64,000 nt of DNA, from the NCBI GenBank assembly GCA_022606425.2, contig JAHDVF020000522.1, positions 1 through 64,000 on the forward strand, read 5' to 3'. Shown here piece after piece: positions 21,052 to 30,660 of this stretch. The position numbers were made by a program, and so were the translations under genes. How positions within the stretch are numbered: the stretch's first letter is position 1; each line of letters starts with the position of its first letter. The notes under the pieces are model-generated. The model was not told the DNA's origin. It did not search any database and saw only the letters and a program-made list of their open reading frames with translations. The DNA is from Lepidostoma basale (lineage: Eukaryota; Arthropoda; Insecta; Trichoptera; Lepidostomatidae).

Positions 21052-21238
21052 AGCTTTATTGATTCTAATGACATGTGATAGGTAGCTAATCTATCGTCAT
21101 TTTATTGTCACGTGAATTGTATACCAGACCAAGGCAGTGTGACAATTACACTGCCATCGCGGGAAATCGAATCCAGAACCTTCGGTATGGCAGTCAGACT
21201 TCTTGCCACTCTGCCATGAAGATCGTCAATTCTTATTA
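21052..21238 (-). mobile_element. SINE-A
   Basis: Reversed body gtgataggtagctaatctat, then cattttattgtcacgtgaat and reversed tRNA-like head ending tctgccatgaagatcgtc. Confidence 0.85.
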
Positions 21239-21598
21239 AAAAATACACTTCATTAAAAATATATTATTTAATCATAAAGTTATTTTATAAAAAAATCCTT
21301 CCGTGTTTATACTTATTTCTATGACAATTTTTTAATTGATTACTAATGACAACCAGTTTCAGCACTTATATAAAGTGTTAAGTAAAACTTTAAGTTGGCA
21401 GAATAAGTATGACATGAAGTTAAATGACATTAAAATGATATCACCGTGAATAATGTGCAAAAAAAAACAATCTGTGATAGAAAACAGAAAGAAGAAAAAT
21501 AAAGGAATATAGGTAAGCCAAAAAAATAATAATTTTAAATTTCATGGTAGAAGTTCACTTTGAATATTGAAATAATAAAAAAATTGTTTCTTTCTTAA
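21239..21598. other. AT-rich DNA, nothing recognised
   Basis: No signal seen. Confidence 0.35.
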
Positions 21599-21895
21599 AT
21601 GTATATTTAAATAACTAATGTTTTTAATTGAAATTTCTTTTGGAAGTTCATTTAAAATAATGAAAACAAAAAAAAAAATATACAAAATTTATTTATTGTA
21701 TTTAGTGTGTTTCCACTTGTATTCATGTTCGACCGGTTTCGACAGCTTCCTGCCATCTTCTGGTGACGAGACCAGAAGATGGTAGCAAGCTGCCAAAACC
21801 GGTCAAGCATAAACACAAGTGGAAGCACACTAAATACATAATAAAGAAATAAAGAATTTTTGAATTTTTTTGTTTTTTGTTTTCTATGAATATTT
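21599..21895. repeat. Fold-back family E palindrome
   Basis: Left arm tgtttccacttgtattc..gttcgaccggtttcgacagc and right arm gccaaaaccggtcaagcata..cacaagtggaagcacac meet at ttctggtgacgagaccagaa. The core on the reverse strand is CAGAAGA, T, GGCAGG-AA-GCTGTC, GAAAC, CG, GTC. Confidence 0.8.
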
Positions 21896-22301
21896 AGTTA
21901 ACATCCACCAATGTTTTGTCTTCGACTGGTTTCTGTAGCTCGCTGTCATAATCTGAATGTAAGTCAGATGAATGGGTCTTATTTAAATGAGACAGGATTG
22001 TTAAGGATGTTTGGACATATAGAACTAATGAATTTTGTAAAACTATACTAAATATAAATAGATTATTAATCGTTTTCGTTGATAGATAATAAAAAAAACG
22101 TGATTCCATTCTCAGAATATAATAAGACATGAATAATACACTAATTGCGAAGAAGGTTGTCTGACGAACTAGGAAGCCGAGCTTCATAAGCAGAGGAATG
22201 CGGTTATAAATATCATATTTGTGTGTCTTTCTTGTAGTTTCTCCGTGATTTTCATAACCTCGGACTGGGTTGCTTACACAATATAAGCACAACATAATCA
22301 C
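21894..22301 (-). CDS. Unrecognised 135-codon ORF beside family E
   Basis: The reverse frame starts MIMLCLYCVSNPVRGYEN and ends HSDYDSELQKPVEDKTLVDVN. One or two hydrophobic stretches are visible (FFAISVLFMSYYIL). The C-terminal codons overlap another family E-like core (gaaaccagtcgaag reversed), so the ORF is tied to the repeat. It could be a domesticated or decayed element protein or chance. Confidence 0.25.
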   Translation of the reverse strand: MIMLCLYCVSNPVRGYENHGETTRKTHKYDIYNRIPLLMKLGFLVRQTTFFAISVLFMSYYILRMESRFFYYLSTKTINNLFIFSIVLQNSLVLYVQTSLTILSHLNKTHSSDLHSDYDSELQKPVEDKTLVDVN

Positions 22302-22514
22302 TCATAGTTAGAAAGGTTGCCATAATGGGATGCATTTTTTTCAATTTTCATAACATGTGAATTCATGTTTTGTGGTTTTGAATACGTGATCTCATATGTA
22401 TTTTAGAATAAAATAAATCGAAGTGTGTGCTAAAGAAATAAGGAATCAAAAATCCATACCGTTAAACATGAGATTTTGATCTTTACATTATCAGGAAAAG
22501 AAACCTTTTATTTC
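22302..22514. other. AT-rich DNA with a diverged local repeat
   Basis: Bases 22375-22505 resemble 23255-23395 (shared gaatcaaaaatc..gttaaac..gaaaagaa blocks), a diverged direct duplication. Confidence 0.4.
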
Positions 22515-22715
22515 GATACCGAAGGTCCCGGGTTCGATTCCCGGCAATGACAGTGTGATTGTCATATTGTTTTTGGTCTGGTGTAGAATTTACGTGACGA
22601 TAAAATGACGATAGATTAGCTACTTATCACATGGCACGAATATCAATATAAAAGTTTAAAAAAAAAGTGTGATTAGGTTATTCAAACGACCTGCTCCATA
22701 TAAAAAAAAAATTTA
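22515..22715 (+). mobile_element. SINE-A, 5' part of head missing
   Basis: Retains B box ggttcgattcccgg, tttggtctggtgtagaattt and an A-rich 3' end with caaacgacctgctccatat. Confidence 0.85.
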
Positions 22716-22717
22716 TA

Positions 22718-22825
22718 TTGCCAACCATTATGTATGGAAGCGAAGCTTAGAGTTGAGTTATGAAGGATGAAAGTAGGATAAATGTTGTAGAAATAAAAAT
22801 GAGATCACTGAAAAGAATGGGAGGA
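22718..22825 (+). mobile_element. RTE-A fragment
   Basis: The stretch attatgtatggaagcgaagc..gaaggatgaaagtaggataa..gagatcactgaaaagaatgg is the LMYGSEAW block, decayed. Confidence 0.7.
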
Positions 22826-23762
22826 AAAACGACATATCTATCATCTTGTTTATTAAATTATTGATTTTTTCCTTCTTTCCAGTTGTTTATTTTTTTGTAG
22901 AAGTACTCGCGGCTGCATTTCCCTTGGTGAAAATTCTCTGGACGTAATTATCGTATTATCAATCTATTATTTAATATTCATGTACGAGTATAACAACACT
23001 TATCTGTCATTTTACCAACACGCACGTTGACTTTTTCGAATGGAATTATTGGCGCAATTATTCTCTGTTCTTCTCTACAAAAAGGCTTTAACTTTGGGAA
23101 TATTCTCTCTTCTACTGATTGTTATAAGTTTGGGCATTGTAAGTTTCAAATTAAAAAATAAAACTAAATATCACTGCGGCGAAGCAAACAAAAATATAAA
23201 TCTGTCAGAGTTCTACGCTTAATTCACCACCAACATACGCGTATAGGTCTATAATATGGTTTTAAATACCCGATCTCATTGGATTCAAATGTCGTTTTAT
23301 AGAATAAAAAAAATCTGTAAAAATACTGAATCAAAAATCATTTTGTTAAACCTGAGTATTCTACATCGAAATGAACAGGAAAAGAATAACTTAATTTCTT
23401 TATATTGTAATAAAATCATTATTTTCTTTCTGTTTTTCAGCCATTGGTTAACAAAACGTTAACTACGCTATTGTTATAGATTCGGGAAAAGGCGGACATA
23501 AAATGTCAAGGTAATAGTCGAAACTTCAACCGAAACTCTTAGTGTCGTGTAGTTTTATATTGAATTGAATACAGGTTTCGAATAAATTAGTAGGTGATGT
23601 GCATAAGTCTATATTGGCGAGACAGAAAAATGGTCTACCTGGAAAAAAAACTAATTGTTGCGTCATTGTATGTAATGGAACAATACAGCACTGCTTATTC
23701 TTGTAAGTCTAACTTATTTCTCTAGTTACGTCCTTGTAATTAACCGTAAATAGTTATTATAA
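22826..23762. other. Intronic DNA around the possible alternative exon
   Basis: Apart from the ORF at 23040-23138 and the diverged duplication at 23255-23395, nothing is recognised. Confidence 0.4.
23040..23138 (+). CDS. Possible alternative first exon encoding a membrane anchor
   Basis: ATG opens a frame MELLAQLFSVLLYKKALT, then LGIFSLLLIVISLGI, and the sequence then reads GTAAGT, a consensus donor. The 33 codons end in phase 0, the phase required by the acceptor at 28658. The last 18 residues form one hydrophobic helix. Without the donor the frame runs on to residue 60. It is not recognised as any family. It could be a signal-anchor exon giving a kinase without ectodomain, the start of an unrelated nested gene, or a chance ORF. 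No promoter could be identified. Confidence 0.25.
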
Positions 23763-24640
23763 TACGAATGAAAACGTCAGTTTTCTAGAAGTAAAACTAC
23801 TTTATAGAAAGGACATGTTTCGCCCTTCTAAGGCATTATCAAATGTTGATAAATGTTGGTGGTACAAAGCACATTTCGTCACCTGAGGGTAAGAGGGTTC
23901 CAACTAACAAAATTTCACATTTGGCTTTTTTTCGTGAAAAGGGCTCATACTTACCTTATCTATACGTACAGTTACGACCTTCGTGGCAGAGTGGTAAGAG
24001 CTCTGACTTCCATATAGGAGGTCCCGGGTTCGATTCCCGGCGATGGCAGTGTAATTGTCACACTGTCTTTGGTCTGGTGTAGAATTCACGTGACAATAAA
24101 ATGGCGATAGATTGGCTACCTATCACATGTCACGTGATTCAATATAATAGCTAAAAAATAAATTGTGTACAGTAATTGGGTTCAAACGACCTGTTGTATA
24201 CATAAAAAAAAAAATATATATATATGCAATAGTGTCGTCATTTTGATGTTACGAAAATAATCAAGTTCCAGCTGATCATTCAAAATACACGATTCACTAA
24301 AGAATGATTAATTTAAACCTAGAACTTTATTATTCCAACTGTTGCCAGACAAAATTTACACGTTTCTCGGTAAAAGAATCTCTGAAAATTGGAATAAAAC
24401 CCTTTTATTCCAAGATACACACCCGAAACCAACAAAACGACTTCATTTTTCTCAGCTTTTTACTTTTGTCAGTTGGAACCTTCTTACTCTCAGGTGACGA
24501 TTTGATAAAGCCTTAGAAGGGCGAAACATGTCATTCCCATAAAATATAATTAAACTTCTAGAAAACCGATGTTTGCATTCGAATTAATTATTTAATATAG
24601 AGTTTTTCATCATTGTTCAAGAAACAATAAATATTTTTTT
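23763..24640. mobile_element. Fold-back family C element with SINE-A inside
   Basis: Left arm 23765-23850 (gaaaacgtcagttttctaga, acatgtttcgcccttctaag) is inverted at 24500-24580 (ccttagaagggcgaaacatg..cttctagaaaaccgatgttt). The interior gttccaactaacaaaat..gtcgtcattttgatgttacg is repeated in reverse at 40790-41160 without the SINE. Confidence 0.8.
23972..24215 (+). mobile_element. SINE-A, complete reference copy
   Basis: Head with perfect A box tggcagagtgg and B box ggttcgattcc. Body: cactgtctttggtctggtgt, agaattcacgtgacaataaa. 3' end ttgggttcaaacgacctgtt and poly-A. The related family C copy at 41060-41100 lacks it, giving an empty site. Confidence 0.92.
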
Positions 24641-24651
24641 TGTTTTTCATA

Positions 24652-24895
24652 CGGTAATTAGAAAGAATAGACCGCCACATTTTTCTTTCCTGACAAACTA
24701 CTATCGTTTCTTCACATTCATACGTTTCATTCACGCACGTCGATTTCTCTGACTACTCACGTGGGAGACATTTTATATATTATATATATGAATGATTTTA
24801 TCGAGACACGTTTTCCTCGGTCTTCCTTTATTTCTTGTTCCGCATGCATCGTCAACACGTACTTCGCTTACCATTATTTCTTCATTTATTCAAAT
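24652..24895 (-). mobile_element. RTE-A 3' fragment
   Basis: Contains gtaattagaaagaatagacc, acgcacgtcgatttctctga and gagacacgttttcctcggtc. Confidence 0.78.
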
Positions 24896-24924
24896 TTAAA
24901 TTTCTTCATTAACAGTTAAATTGT

Positions 24925-25035
24925 TATAAACACTGTTATAATATCACAATTTTTAGTATACATTTTTTGAGAATGTCGCTACAACTGTTTCGCCAAGCGA
25001 CTTTTGCATCTCTAGCTATTACAAACAACTGTGTA
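24925..25035. repeat. Family A arm
   Basis: Contains ctgttataatatcacaattt and acaactgtttcgccaagcga. Confidence 0.55.
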
Positions 25036-25059
25036 GTAGTGAAAGTAAGGAAGGTTTCA

Positions 25060-25300
25060 TATTTGCGTCATGTGCTAAGGGGAGAAAAATACCACCTCCT
25101 TTGACTGATATTAATGGTTAAATTAGAGGGGCGCGGGCGTTGGGGAGTTGGTAGAAGGCAGTTGTCCTGGCTGCGGAACAAAAAATAATGGACAGGAATG
25201 ACAAGAATACAGAACCTGTTACAAGTGGCGCAGGACAGATATGCACTTGCTGCATTGATCGCCAACGTTTTGGGGACCTGACACGGCACTGAAAAAAGAT
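25060..25300 (+). mobile_element. LINE-4 3' end
   Basis: Reads catgtgctaaggggagaaaa, then ggcgcaggacagatatgcac and ggacctgacacggcactgaa. It is homologous to the end of the ORF at 44273-44920 (-), which carries HVLRGEKYRLLH. Confidence 0.72.
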
Positions 25301-25316
25301 ATATTAAAATCAAATA

Positions 25317-25400
25317 GTTAAAACATCGTTTAATTTCATTATTATTTAAAATGAACTTTCATTAAGGGATTTCAGTAAAGTCATTCGATAATCTACTCAT
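25317..25400 (-). repeat. Family D terminal arm
   Basis: Contains aaaacatcgtttaatttcat and gggatttcagtaaagtcatt. Confidence 0.6.
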
Positions 25401-25428
25401 GCTTTCATTTTACTTCCATTCATATGGA

Positions 25429-25563
25429 TCGACGACTTTCGTGGCTGAGTGGTAAGTGCATTGACTGTCACCTCGAAGGTTTCGGGTTCGATTCCCGGCA
25501 AAGGCAGTGTGATTGTCACACTGTCTTTGGTCTGGTGTATAATTCACGTGACAATAAAATGGC
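25429..25563 (+). mobile_element. SINE-A, 5' part, split by RTE-A
   Basis: Head cgacgactttcgtggctgag..gggttcgattcccggc, then body to acaataaaatggc. The body resumes at 26366 after the RTE-A insertion. ATAAAATGGC is present at 25554-25563 and 26356-26365. Confidence 0.88.
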
Positions 25564-26355
25564 TATCCAAAAACCTATTAAAAAAGCTAAAACGGCAGTG
25601 CACAATGGTGTTCTTCTACCGACCCTTCTGTATGGAAGCAAAGCATGGAACTGGCGAAAGAAGGATGAAAGAAGAATAAATGCAGTAGAAAAGAGATCTC
25701 TTAGACGAATATGTGGATATTCTGTGTATGATAGAGTGTCGAATGAAAATGTAAGAAGTGAATACAGTGCGAATGATGGTGTTATGAACAAAAAAATGAA
25801 AGGATCATTAAAATGGTTTGGACATATGAAAAGAATGAATGAAGAAAGAATTGTGAAAATATTATATGTTAACAATGTAAATGGAACCAGAAAGAGAGGA
25901 AGACCGACGAAAAGTGACACGATCAAATAAATCAAATATTGAATGTCGGCCATGTGAGGAGTCAGAGAAACCGACGCGCGTGCATGACACGATGTATGAA
26001 TGTTTTTTTTTTTTATGTACACAACAGGTCGTTTGGACCCAATTACTGTATACATTTTTTTTAGCTATTATATTGATTCTCGTGTCATGTGATAGGTAGC
26101 CAATCTATCGCCATTTTATTGTCACGTGAATTATACACCAGACCAAAGACAGCGTAACAATCACATTGCAATCGCCAGGAATCGAACCCATGACCTTCGG
26201 CATGGAAGTCAGAGCTCGTAACCACTCTGCCACGAAGGTCGTCAATGTTGAGGAAACGAGAGAAATATTTCAGAAAAAAAAAGGGTGGCAATAAGTCCAA
26301 TATTTCTGCCTACCCCTTCGGAGAGACGGCGTGATGGTTGGTTAGTTAGTTAGTT
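25564..26355 (+). mobile_element. RTE-A 3' end inserted in SINE-A, itself split by SINE-A
   Basis: Reads through AVHNGVLLPTLLYGSKAWNW, RRINAVEKRSLRRICGYSV..RKRGRPTKS to MTRCMN, is broken at 26003-26243, then continues gttgaggaaacgagag..gagacggcgtgatgg and a gttagttag tail. The 10-base TSD ATAAAATGGC surrounds it. Coding block has few lesions. Confidence 0.9.
26003..26243 (-). mobile_element. SINE-A inserted in RTE-A
   Basis: Poly-T, then reversed 3' end acaacaggtcgtttggaccc, body and reversed head tgccacgaaggtcgtc. AATG occurs on both sides (25999-26002 and 26244-26247). This is the youngest of the three nested insertions. Confidence 0.9.
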
Positions 26356-26365
26356 ATAAAATGGC

Positions 26366-26430
26366 GAAAGATTAGCTACCTATCCTACCTACCTTTCTAC
26401 CTATGGCGAAAGATTAGCTACCTAAGTCCT
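26366..26430 (+). mobile_element. SINE-A, 3' part of the split copy
   Basis: The stretch gaaagattagctacctatc continues the body broken at 25563. A short local duplication (ggcgaaagattagctaccta) follows. Confidence 0.75.
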
Positions 26431-26824
26431 GGCGCTCTGTAGCTGCCGGACGTTTTTTCAAATAGCTCCCTATTTAAATAAAAATTTGAGGGTCTGAGTA
26501 CTCCATTTGCGTCTATTTAACATCTATTATCACCTTTTAATGAATTCAAACAAATCTGTGTATCAAAATTAATTATTTACGTATAGTTTCAGTGAAAAGA
26601 ACAAATTAAATTGAAATACGTGAAAGTTTTTAATATAAAGTGCATCGTGTAAACGTCTCTAAACGGCTATTTCCGAGTCGAGACCTCAAAGATGGTTGCC
26701 ACATGTGTGTCCGAGTGTCCAGTGAATTGTGTGAAGTGCAACAGGATGATTTATGAGGGAACGCCCAAATTCTCGGAAATAATTTGTTAACTTTTACTAT
26801 GTTTGTGCCAAAACATTAAGATTG
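26431..26824. other. Intronic DNA, nothing recognised
   Basis: Slightly less AT-rich around 26670-26760, but no supportable exon. Confidence 0.4.
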
Positions 26825-26935
26825 ATAAAACGGAGCATTTTCTACAGCGCCCTTGAGATGAGTAATTCATAAAAATGGCGCTTTAATAAATTATCCAATT
26901 TATTATATTATTATTATTATATTATTATCACATGT
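26825..26935 (+). mobile_element. CR1-like LINE 3' UTR with ATT-rich tail
   Basis: The stretch aacggagcattttctacagc..cccttgagatgagtaattca..aatggcgctttaataa, then attattatt. Matches 37180-37270 and the reverse of 6675-6765. Confidence 0.75.
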
Positions 26936-27010
26936 CACAAGAATCACTATAATAGCCTTTACATCGATTTGGCTCATGCTGTCATGACGTAAAGAGAGAT
27001 TCAACAAGAA
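26936..27010 (+). mobile_element. SINE-A variant 3' end
   Basis: The stretch cacatgtcacaagaatcact..gatttggctcatgctgtcat..agagattcaacaa shares its end with 59808-59960, a SINE-A subfamily with a different 3' terminus. Confidence 0.55.
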
Positions 27011-27504
27011 AGATCGTGAGCCATATTTCAAATTTAGAAGCTAGTACCTACCTTTCTATGGAAATCAACATTTTCAATCCTCTTATTAGATATTTAGTAG
27101 TTCTTAGTATTGAGATATTGAGTTATTATTAGTTTTCGATTTTCTATGAAATATTATATTTGAAATATCTTGCTAAATTTATAATATTAGCCCTTATAGA
27201 CGCTAGCAGAGAATATTTTGAGTTGTTGCGTTGTTTTCTAAAGATAGTTATATGAAAAGGCTTACCGACTGAGAATGGAAAATTATGTATTCTTGAAACA
27301 TCATTTTAAGCTTTTTCCGTATCCGTCTGGTTTAAGAACATTATTTGCTTCATCGGAATTTGATAACATTTTAATGCCTTAGATTGGTGAAACATGTTAT
27401 TCACATAATTATATAATAATAAAAGTTCTAAACAGACGTATTCATTCGTATTAATTTTTATAGTAAGATATCAATGACATTTACGGAACATATTTTTTTA
27501 ATGA
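27011..27504. other. AT-rich DNA with one family C arm
   Basis: Family C arm at about 27360-27450 (aatgccttagattggtgaaa, catgttattcacataa). Nothing else. Confidence 0.4.
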
Positions 27505-27635
27505 TTCTTTTTTTCTTTTTTATATACTTTGTAAACAACACACTTTATTTAAAAAATAAAAATTAAAAACCAAACATGTTTCGGACACACAAGCCCTTCA
27601 TCAATGATATTATATAAATATATATTGCTTATACT

Positions 27636-27979
27636 ATGCCGTGCGAATGATGGTGTTATGAACAAAATAATGCAAGGCTCATTAAGGTGGTTTAGACATA
27701 TGGAAAGACTGAATGAAGAAAGAATGGTAAAAACATTTATATGTTTACGATGCAAATAGACCTAGAAATAGAGGAAGACCGAGGAAAACGTGTAACGATC
27801 AAATAAATCAAATATTGAATGTCGGCCACGTGAGGCCAGTCAGAGAAACGACACGCGTGCATGACACGAGGTATGAATGTGAATGAAAAAATATATGCCA
27901 GGAAAAGAAATGTGGCAGTCCATTGTTTCTGCCTTGCCCTTCGGAGAGACGGCGTGATGGTTAGGTAGTTAGTTAGTTA
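27636..27979 (+). mobile_element. RTE-A 3' end
   Basis: The stretch cgtgcgaatgatggtgttat, then the FRHMERLNEERMVK region, ending ggagacggcgtgatgg and a gttag tail. Several frameshifts. Confidence 0.82.
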
Positions 27980-28118
27980 TTATGCCTATTGGTGGCGATG
28001 AGGTTCGCTCGCGGGGGCGAAAAGAGAAGTATAGAGTGCCGCATTGGGTGTGCAAGTGTGGCAGTTATTTATTTCTGCTCACCCATTCAGTGAGACAGTG
28101 TGGTGGTTAGTTAGTTAG
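27980..28118 (+). mobile_element. NE-C 3' end
   Basis: The stretch atgcctattggtggcgatga, cgcgggggcgaaaagagaag and a diverged terminal ggttagttagttag. It directly follows the RTE-A tail. Confidence 0.75.
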
Positions 28119-28430
28119 TTAAATATTAAAAATATTTTTAAAAAAATTATCACGAATGTGGTCAGTTCAGACATATATAATTTTTTTTTTTATCTGTAAT
28201 TTTTTTTTATATTAGTCAAAACTGACCCCATTCGTGAAATTTAAATTAATTAATTAATTTTTATAAATATTTATATTTATATAAAACCATTGATGAAGGG
28301 GTTGTATGTCCAAAACATGTTTTGTTTTTAATTTTTTTTAATAAAGTGTGTGTTGAATACAAAGTATTATATATAAAAAATATTGAACATCCGCAACACA
28401 AAGTTATAGCAAATATAGAAGAAATAATTA

Positions 28431-28657
28431 TTTTAGTTTGTAAAACATATAATTATCCGATAAAATATTAAATTTTGTGTACGCCAATAAATCTCGTCGG
28501 TAGTCCAAATCTAAGAATATTAAAAAAAATATAAATGAGCCCCAAACAAGGGGTCATACGCTATCCGGCCCCGCGGTTGGGGCGGCACGCACAGAGGTTA
28601 ATGTTTTTTTTTTATTAAGATTTAAAATAATATGTATAGTTATAATTTCTATTGCAG
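28431..28657. other. Intron end before the glycine-loop exon
   Basis: AT-rich except a short patch near 28565-28595 (ccggccccgcggttggggcg). It ends in the acceptor tctattgcag. Confidence 0.5.
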
Positions 28658-28793
28658 ATCTCATCCGGAATAACTGACGTGAAACCTCCCCCAGATAGAT
28701 GGGAGTTTCCACGCCACCACCTGAAGGTATTCGATATTCTAGGAGAAGGAGCTTTTGGCCAAGTGTGGAGGTGCGAGGCTACTGATGTCGATG
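28658..28793 (+). CDS. Cad96Ca: Cad96Ca-like exon: kinase subdomains I-II start (glycine-rich loop)
   Basis: A 136-base exon, phase 0 to 1, with acceptor tctattgcag and donor G|GTGAGA. It encodes ISSGITDVKPPPDRW, then EFPRHHLKVFDILGEGAFG and QVWRCEATDVDG. WEFPRHHLK is the typical lead-in of receptor tyrosine kinases, and GEGAFGQV is the GxGxFGxV nucleotide-binding loop, intact. The last base completes a glycine codon with the next exon. An RTE-A fragment begins about 30 bases past the donor. Confidence 0.93.
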
Positions 28794-28825
28794 GTGAGAA
28801 TTTTTTATATTTACTAATCCATAAC

Positions 28826-29250
28826 ATTATGTTAGGAAATGAAGCATGGAGCTGGTAAAAGAAGGATGAAATTAGGAAAAATGCGGTAGAAATTAGACCA
28901 CTGAGAATAATGTGCGGGAAAGCGATATTTGATAGAATATCTAATAATGAATTTAGGAGTAACTGTAAGACAGACATATTAAGATGGTTTGAACATATGG
29001 AAAGAATTAATGAAGAAAGAATGGTAAAAAAATGTAACCAATAATAGAGAAAGACCGAGGAAAACGTGGCACGATCAAACAAAAATTTAATGTCGGTCAT
29101 GTGAGGAGTCAGCGAAATCGACGCGCGTGCATGACACGATGTATGAATGTTGAGGAAGCGTGAGAAATATGCCAGGAAAGAAAAGGGTGGCAGTCAATTC
29201 TTTTAGCCTACCGCTTCGGGGAGACGGCGTGATAGTTAGTTAGTTAGTTC
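28826..29250 (+). mobile_element. RTE-A 3' end next to a splice donor
   Basis: Begins about 30 bases after the donor at 28794. LGNEAWSW, KCGKAIFDRIS-like and HMERINEERMVKK text with stops, then gagacggcgtgatagttagt. Old copy. Confidence 0.82.
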
Positions 29251-29470
29251 ATATAAAAAAAAACATTACATTATTTTCCTTGATTGTTTCGTGTATTGTC
29301 ATACTTATTTTATCTTGCCTTATTTGAATGTAAAGTTTTTTCAGTGTTAAATTTCGATGAGATTGCTTTCCCGTCATGCCTATTGGCATTGTTTGATAAA
29401 TCAAATACCCCAAAAGTCAAGGGTTGGAGTTAATTTCAAACGAGCAGTCGTTGAACCTATCATAATTGTT
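29251..29470. other. AT-rich DNA, nothing recognised
   Basis: No signal. Confidence 0.35.
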
Positions 29471-29472
29471 TT

Positions 29473-29645
29473 AAATAGTCCATTGTTTTGGCCGAAACAC
29501 TTTGATACCTTAATATTTTAAACTGTTAATGAATTTAACAATTTTAACACCTCATGATGTCAACATAGGTTGAAGAAACAGCTGTAGTGTAAAATAAAAT
29601 ACAATTGTGATACAAAAAACAAAGTTTATTCATTAACAGTAATTG
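29473..29645. repeat. Family A, internally deleted
   Basis: Outer end tccattgttttggccgaaac directly followed by the right arm cacctcatgatgtcaacata..gttgaagaaacagctgtagt..attgtgatacaaaaaa. Confidence 0.68.
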
Positions 29646-29733
29646 TTTTAATTTATTGTTTATTGAACGATTATGTAAAATCCATATTTAATACTCTTAC
29701 ATATTGATTAAAATATCAAAAAGATAACTTCAA

Positions 29734-29950
29734 ATGACGACTAATAGCTAGAGTGGCAAGAGCTATGACTGCCACATGATTACCGGGGATGGCTGTGTAA
29801 CTGTCGCCCTATCATTGGTCTGGTGTATCATTCACGTGACAATAATATGGCGATATATTAGATACTTATCACATGTCACGAGAATCAATAGTTTTGTACA
29901 GTTATTTTCAAGGTGTCAATAACCTGGTGTATATAAATTTGGAAAGCAAC
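29734..29950 (+). mobile_element. SINE-A, decayed head
   Basis: The stretch agctagagtggcaagagcta, then ggtctggtgtatcattcacg and tgacaataatatggcgatat. The B box is damaged. Confidence 0.78.
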
Positions 29951-29999
29951 GGGAAACTACAATATTAAAGGCCTCAGTGGCATCCCAAGAACCAGCAAA

Positions 30000-30660
30000 A
30001 ATATTACACAACGACATTTTAAATGTATACAAATTCTTGTAGACAAATACTGGATTTCACCCATTGCGGATAAATTATTTTAATTTTATAAGGATTAATT
30101 GTATCTCAATAGAGACGAAGATGTAAATTGTTTTCTGGGAACAGAAGGTGGTGGCCGAGGCGCTTACAGGACTTATGACCTGTCATTGGTTGGGTTGAGC
30201 AATCGCTTTATGTTTAACAACATTCTCCATTCCTCCCTTCTTACGACCACCACGGCTGACAAATTTTTGAAACTTGTATATATGGTCGGATTTCACGCCT
30301 ATCTTTACATTTTTAAGTTCACTCTACACTAGCGTCATCTATTTAGATTGGAAAGCATTAAGCAGGAAACCTTTATTAATGTACTGTGAAAGTCTCTGCA
30401 AATCATACAGTACTAGCCTGGATATGTCTCTCCAATTTTATGCCTACTTTCCTACCATATATATACAAGTTCTAAAATTTTGTCAGCCGTGGTGGTCGTA
30501 AGAAGGGTGGAATGGGGAATGTTGTTAAACATAAAGCGATCGCTCAACCCAACCAATGACAGGTCATAAGTCCTGTAAGCGCCTCGGCCACCACCTTCTG
30601 TTCCCAGAAAATAATTTACATCTTCGTCTCTATTGAGATACAATTCATCCTTATAAAAAA
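30000..30660. repeat. Fold-back family H, long inverted repeat
   Basis: Arms about 30085-30290 and 30465-30657 are near-perfect inverted copies: aaggattaattgtatctcaa..gacttatgacctgtcattgg against ccaatgacaggtcataagtc..tattgagatacaattcat. The loop is about 170 bases. The outer block tgtagacaaatactggattt is shared with 49560-49600. Confidence 0.88.

Larger units (their letters stand above)
27505..28430. repeat. Fold-back family B element split by RTE-A and NE-C
   Basis: Left arm 27510-27625 (tactttgtaaacaacacact, acatgtttcggacacacaag) and right arm 28135-28430 (ttgatgaaggggttgtatgt, aataaagtgtgtgttgaata, atccgcaacacaaagttata) are inverted. Two retroelement ends lie between. Confidence 0.72.
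9398..28657 (+). other. Cad96Ca: Intron of Cad96Ca-like gene, about 19.3 kb
   Basis: Sequence between the juxtamembrane exon and the glycine-loop exon, bounded by GTCGGC and tctattgcag. It is packed with RTE-A/RTE-B, NE-C, SINE-A, SINE-B and fold-back repeats described separately. One small ORF with a helix and a consensus donor (23040-23138) could be an alternative first exon. Confidence 0.7.

Noticed and set aside
23972..24060. tRNA gene
   Set aside because: A and B boxes are perfect but there is no paired acceptor stem, and the sequence continues into a repeated SINE body with poly-A; many copies.
25516..26055. Long minus-strand ORF (179 codons)
   Set aside because: It is the antisense reading of the RTE-A and SINE-A nest. 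Similar antisense frames with HIRLRDLISTAFILLSSFF text recur over every RTE copy.
28652..28858. Kinase exon reading on past 28793
   Set aside because: The frame continues into the intron after the consensus donor GTGAGA. The next exon joins correctly only if the exon ends at 28793.
30085..30660. CRISPR-like or bacterial inverted repeat
   Set aside because: No repeat-spacer periodicity; a eukaryotic intron with a fold-back transposable element explains it.
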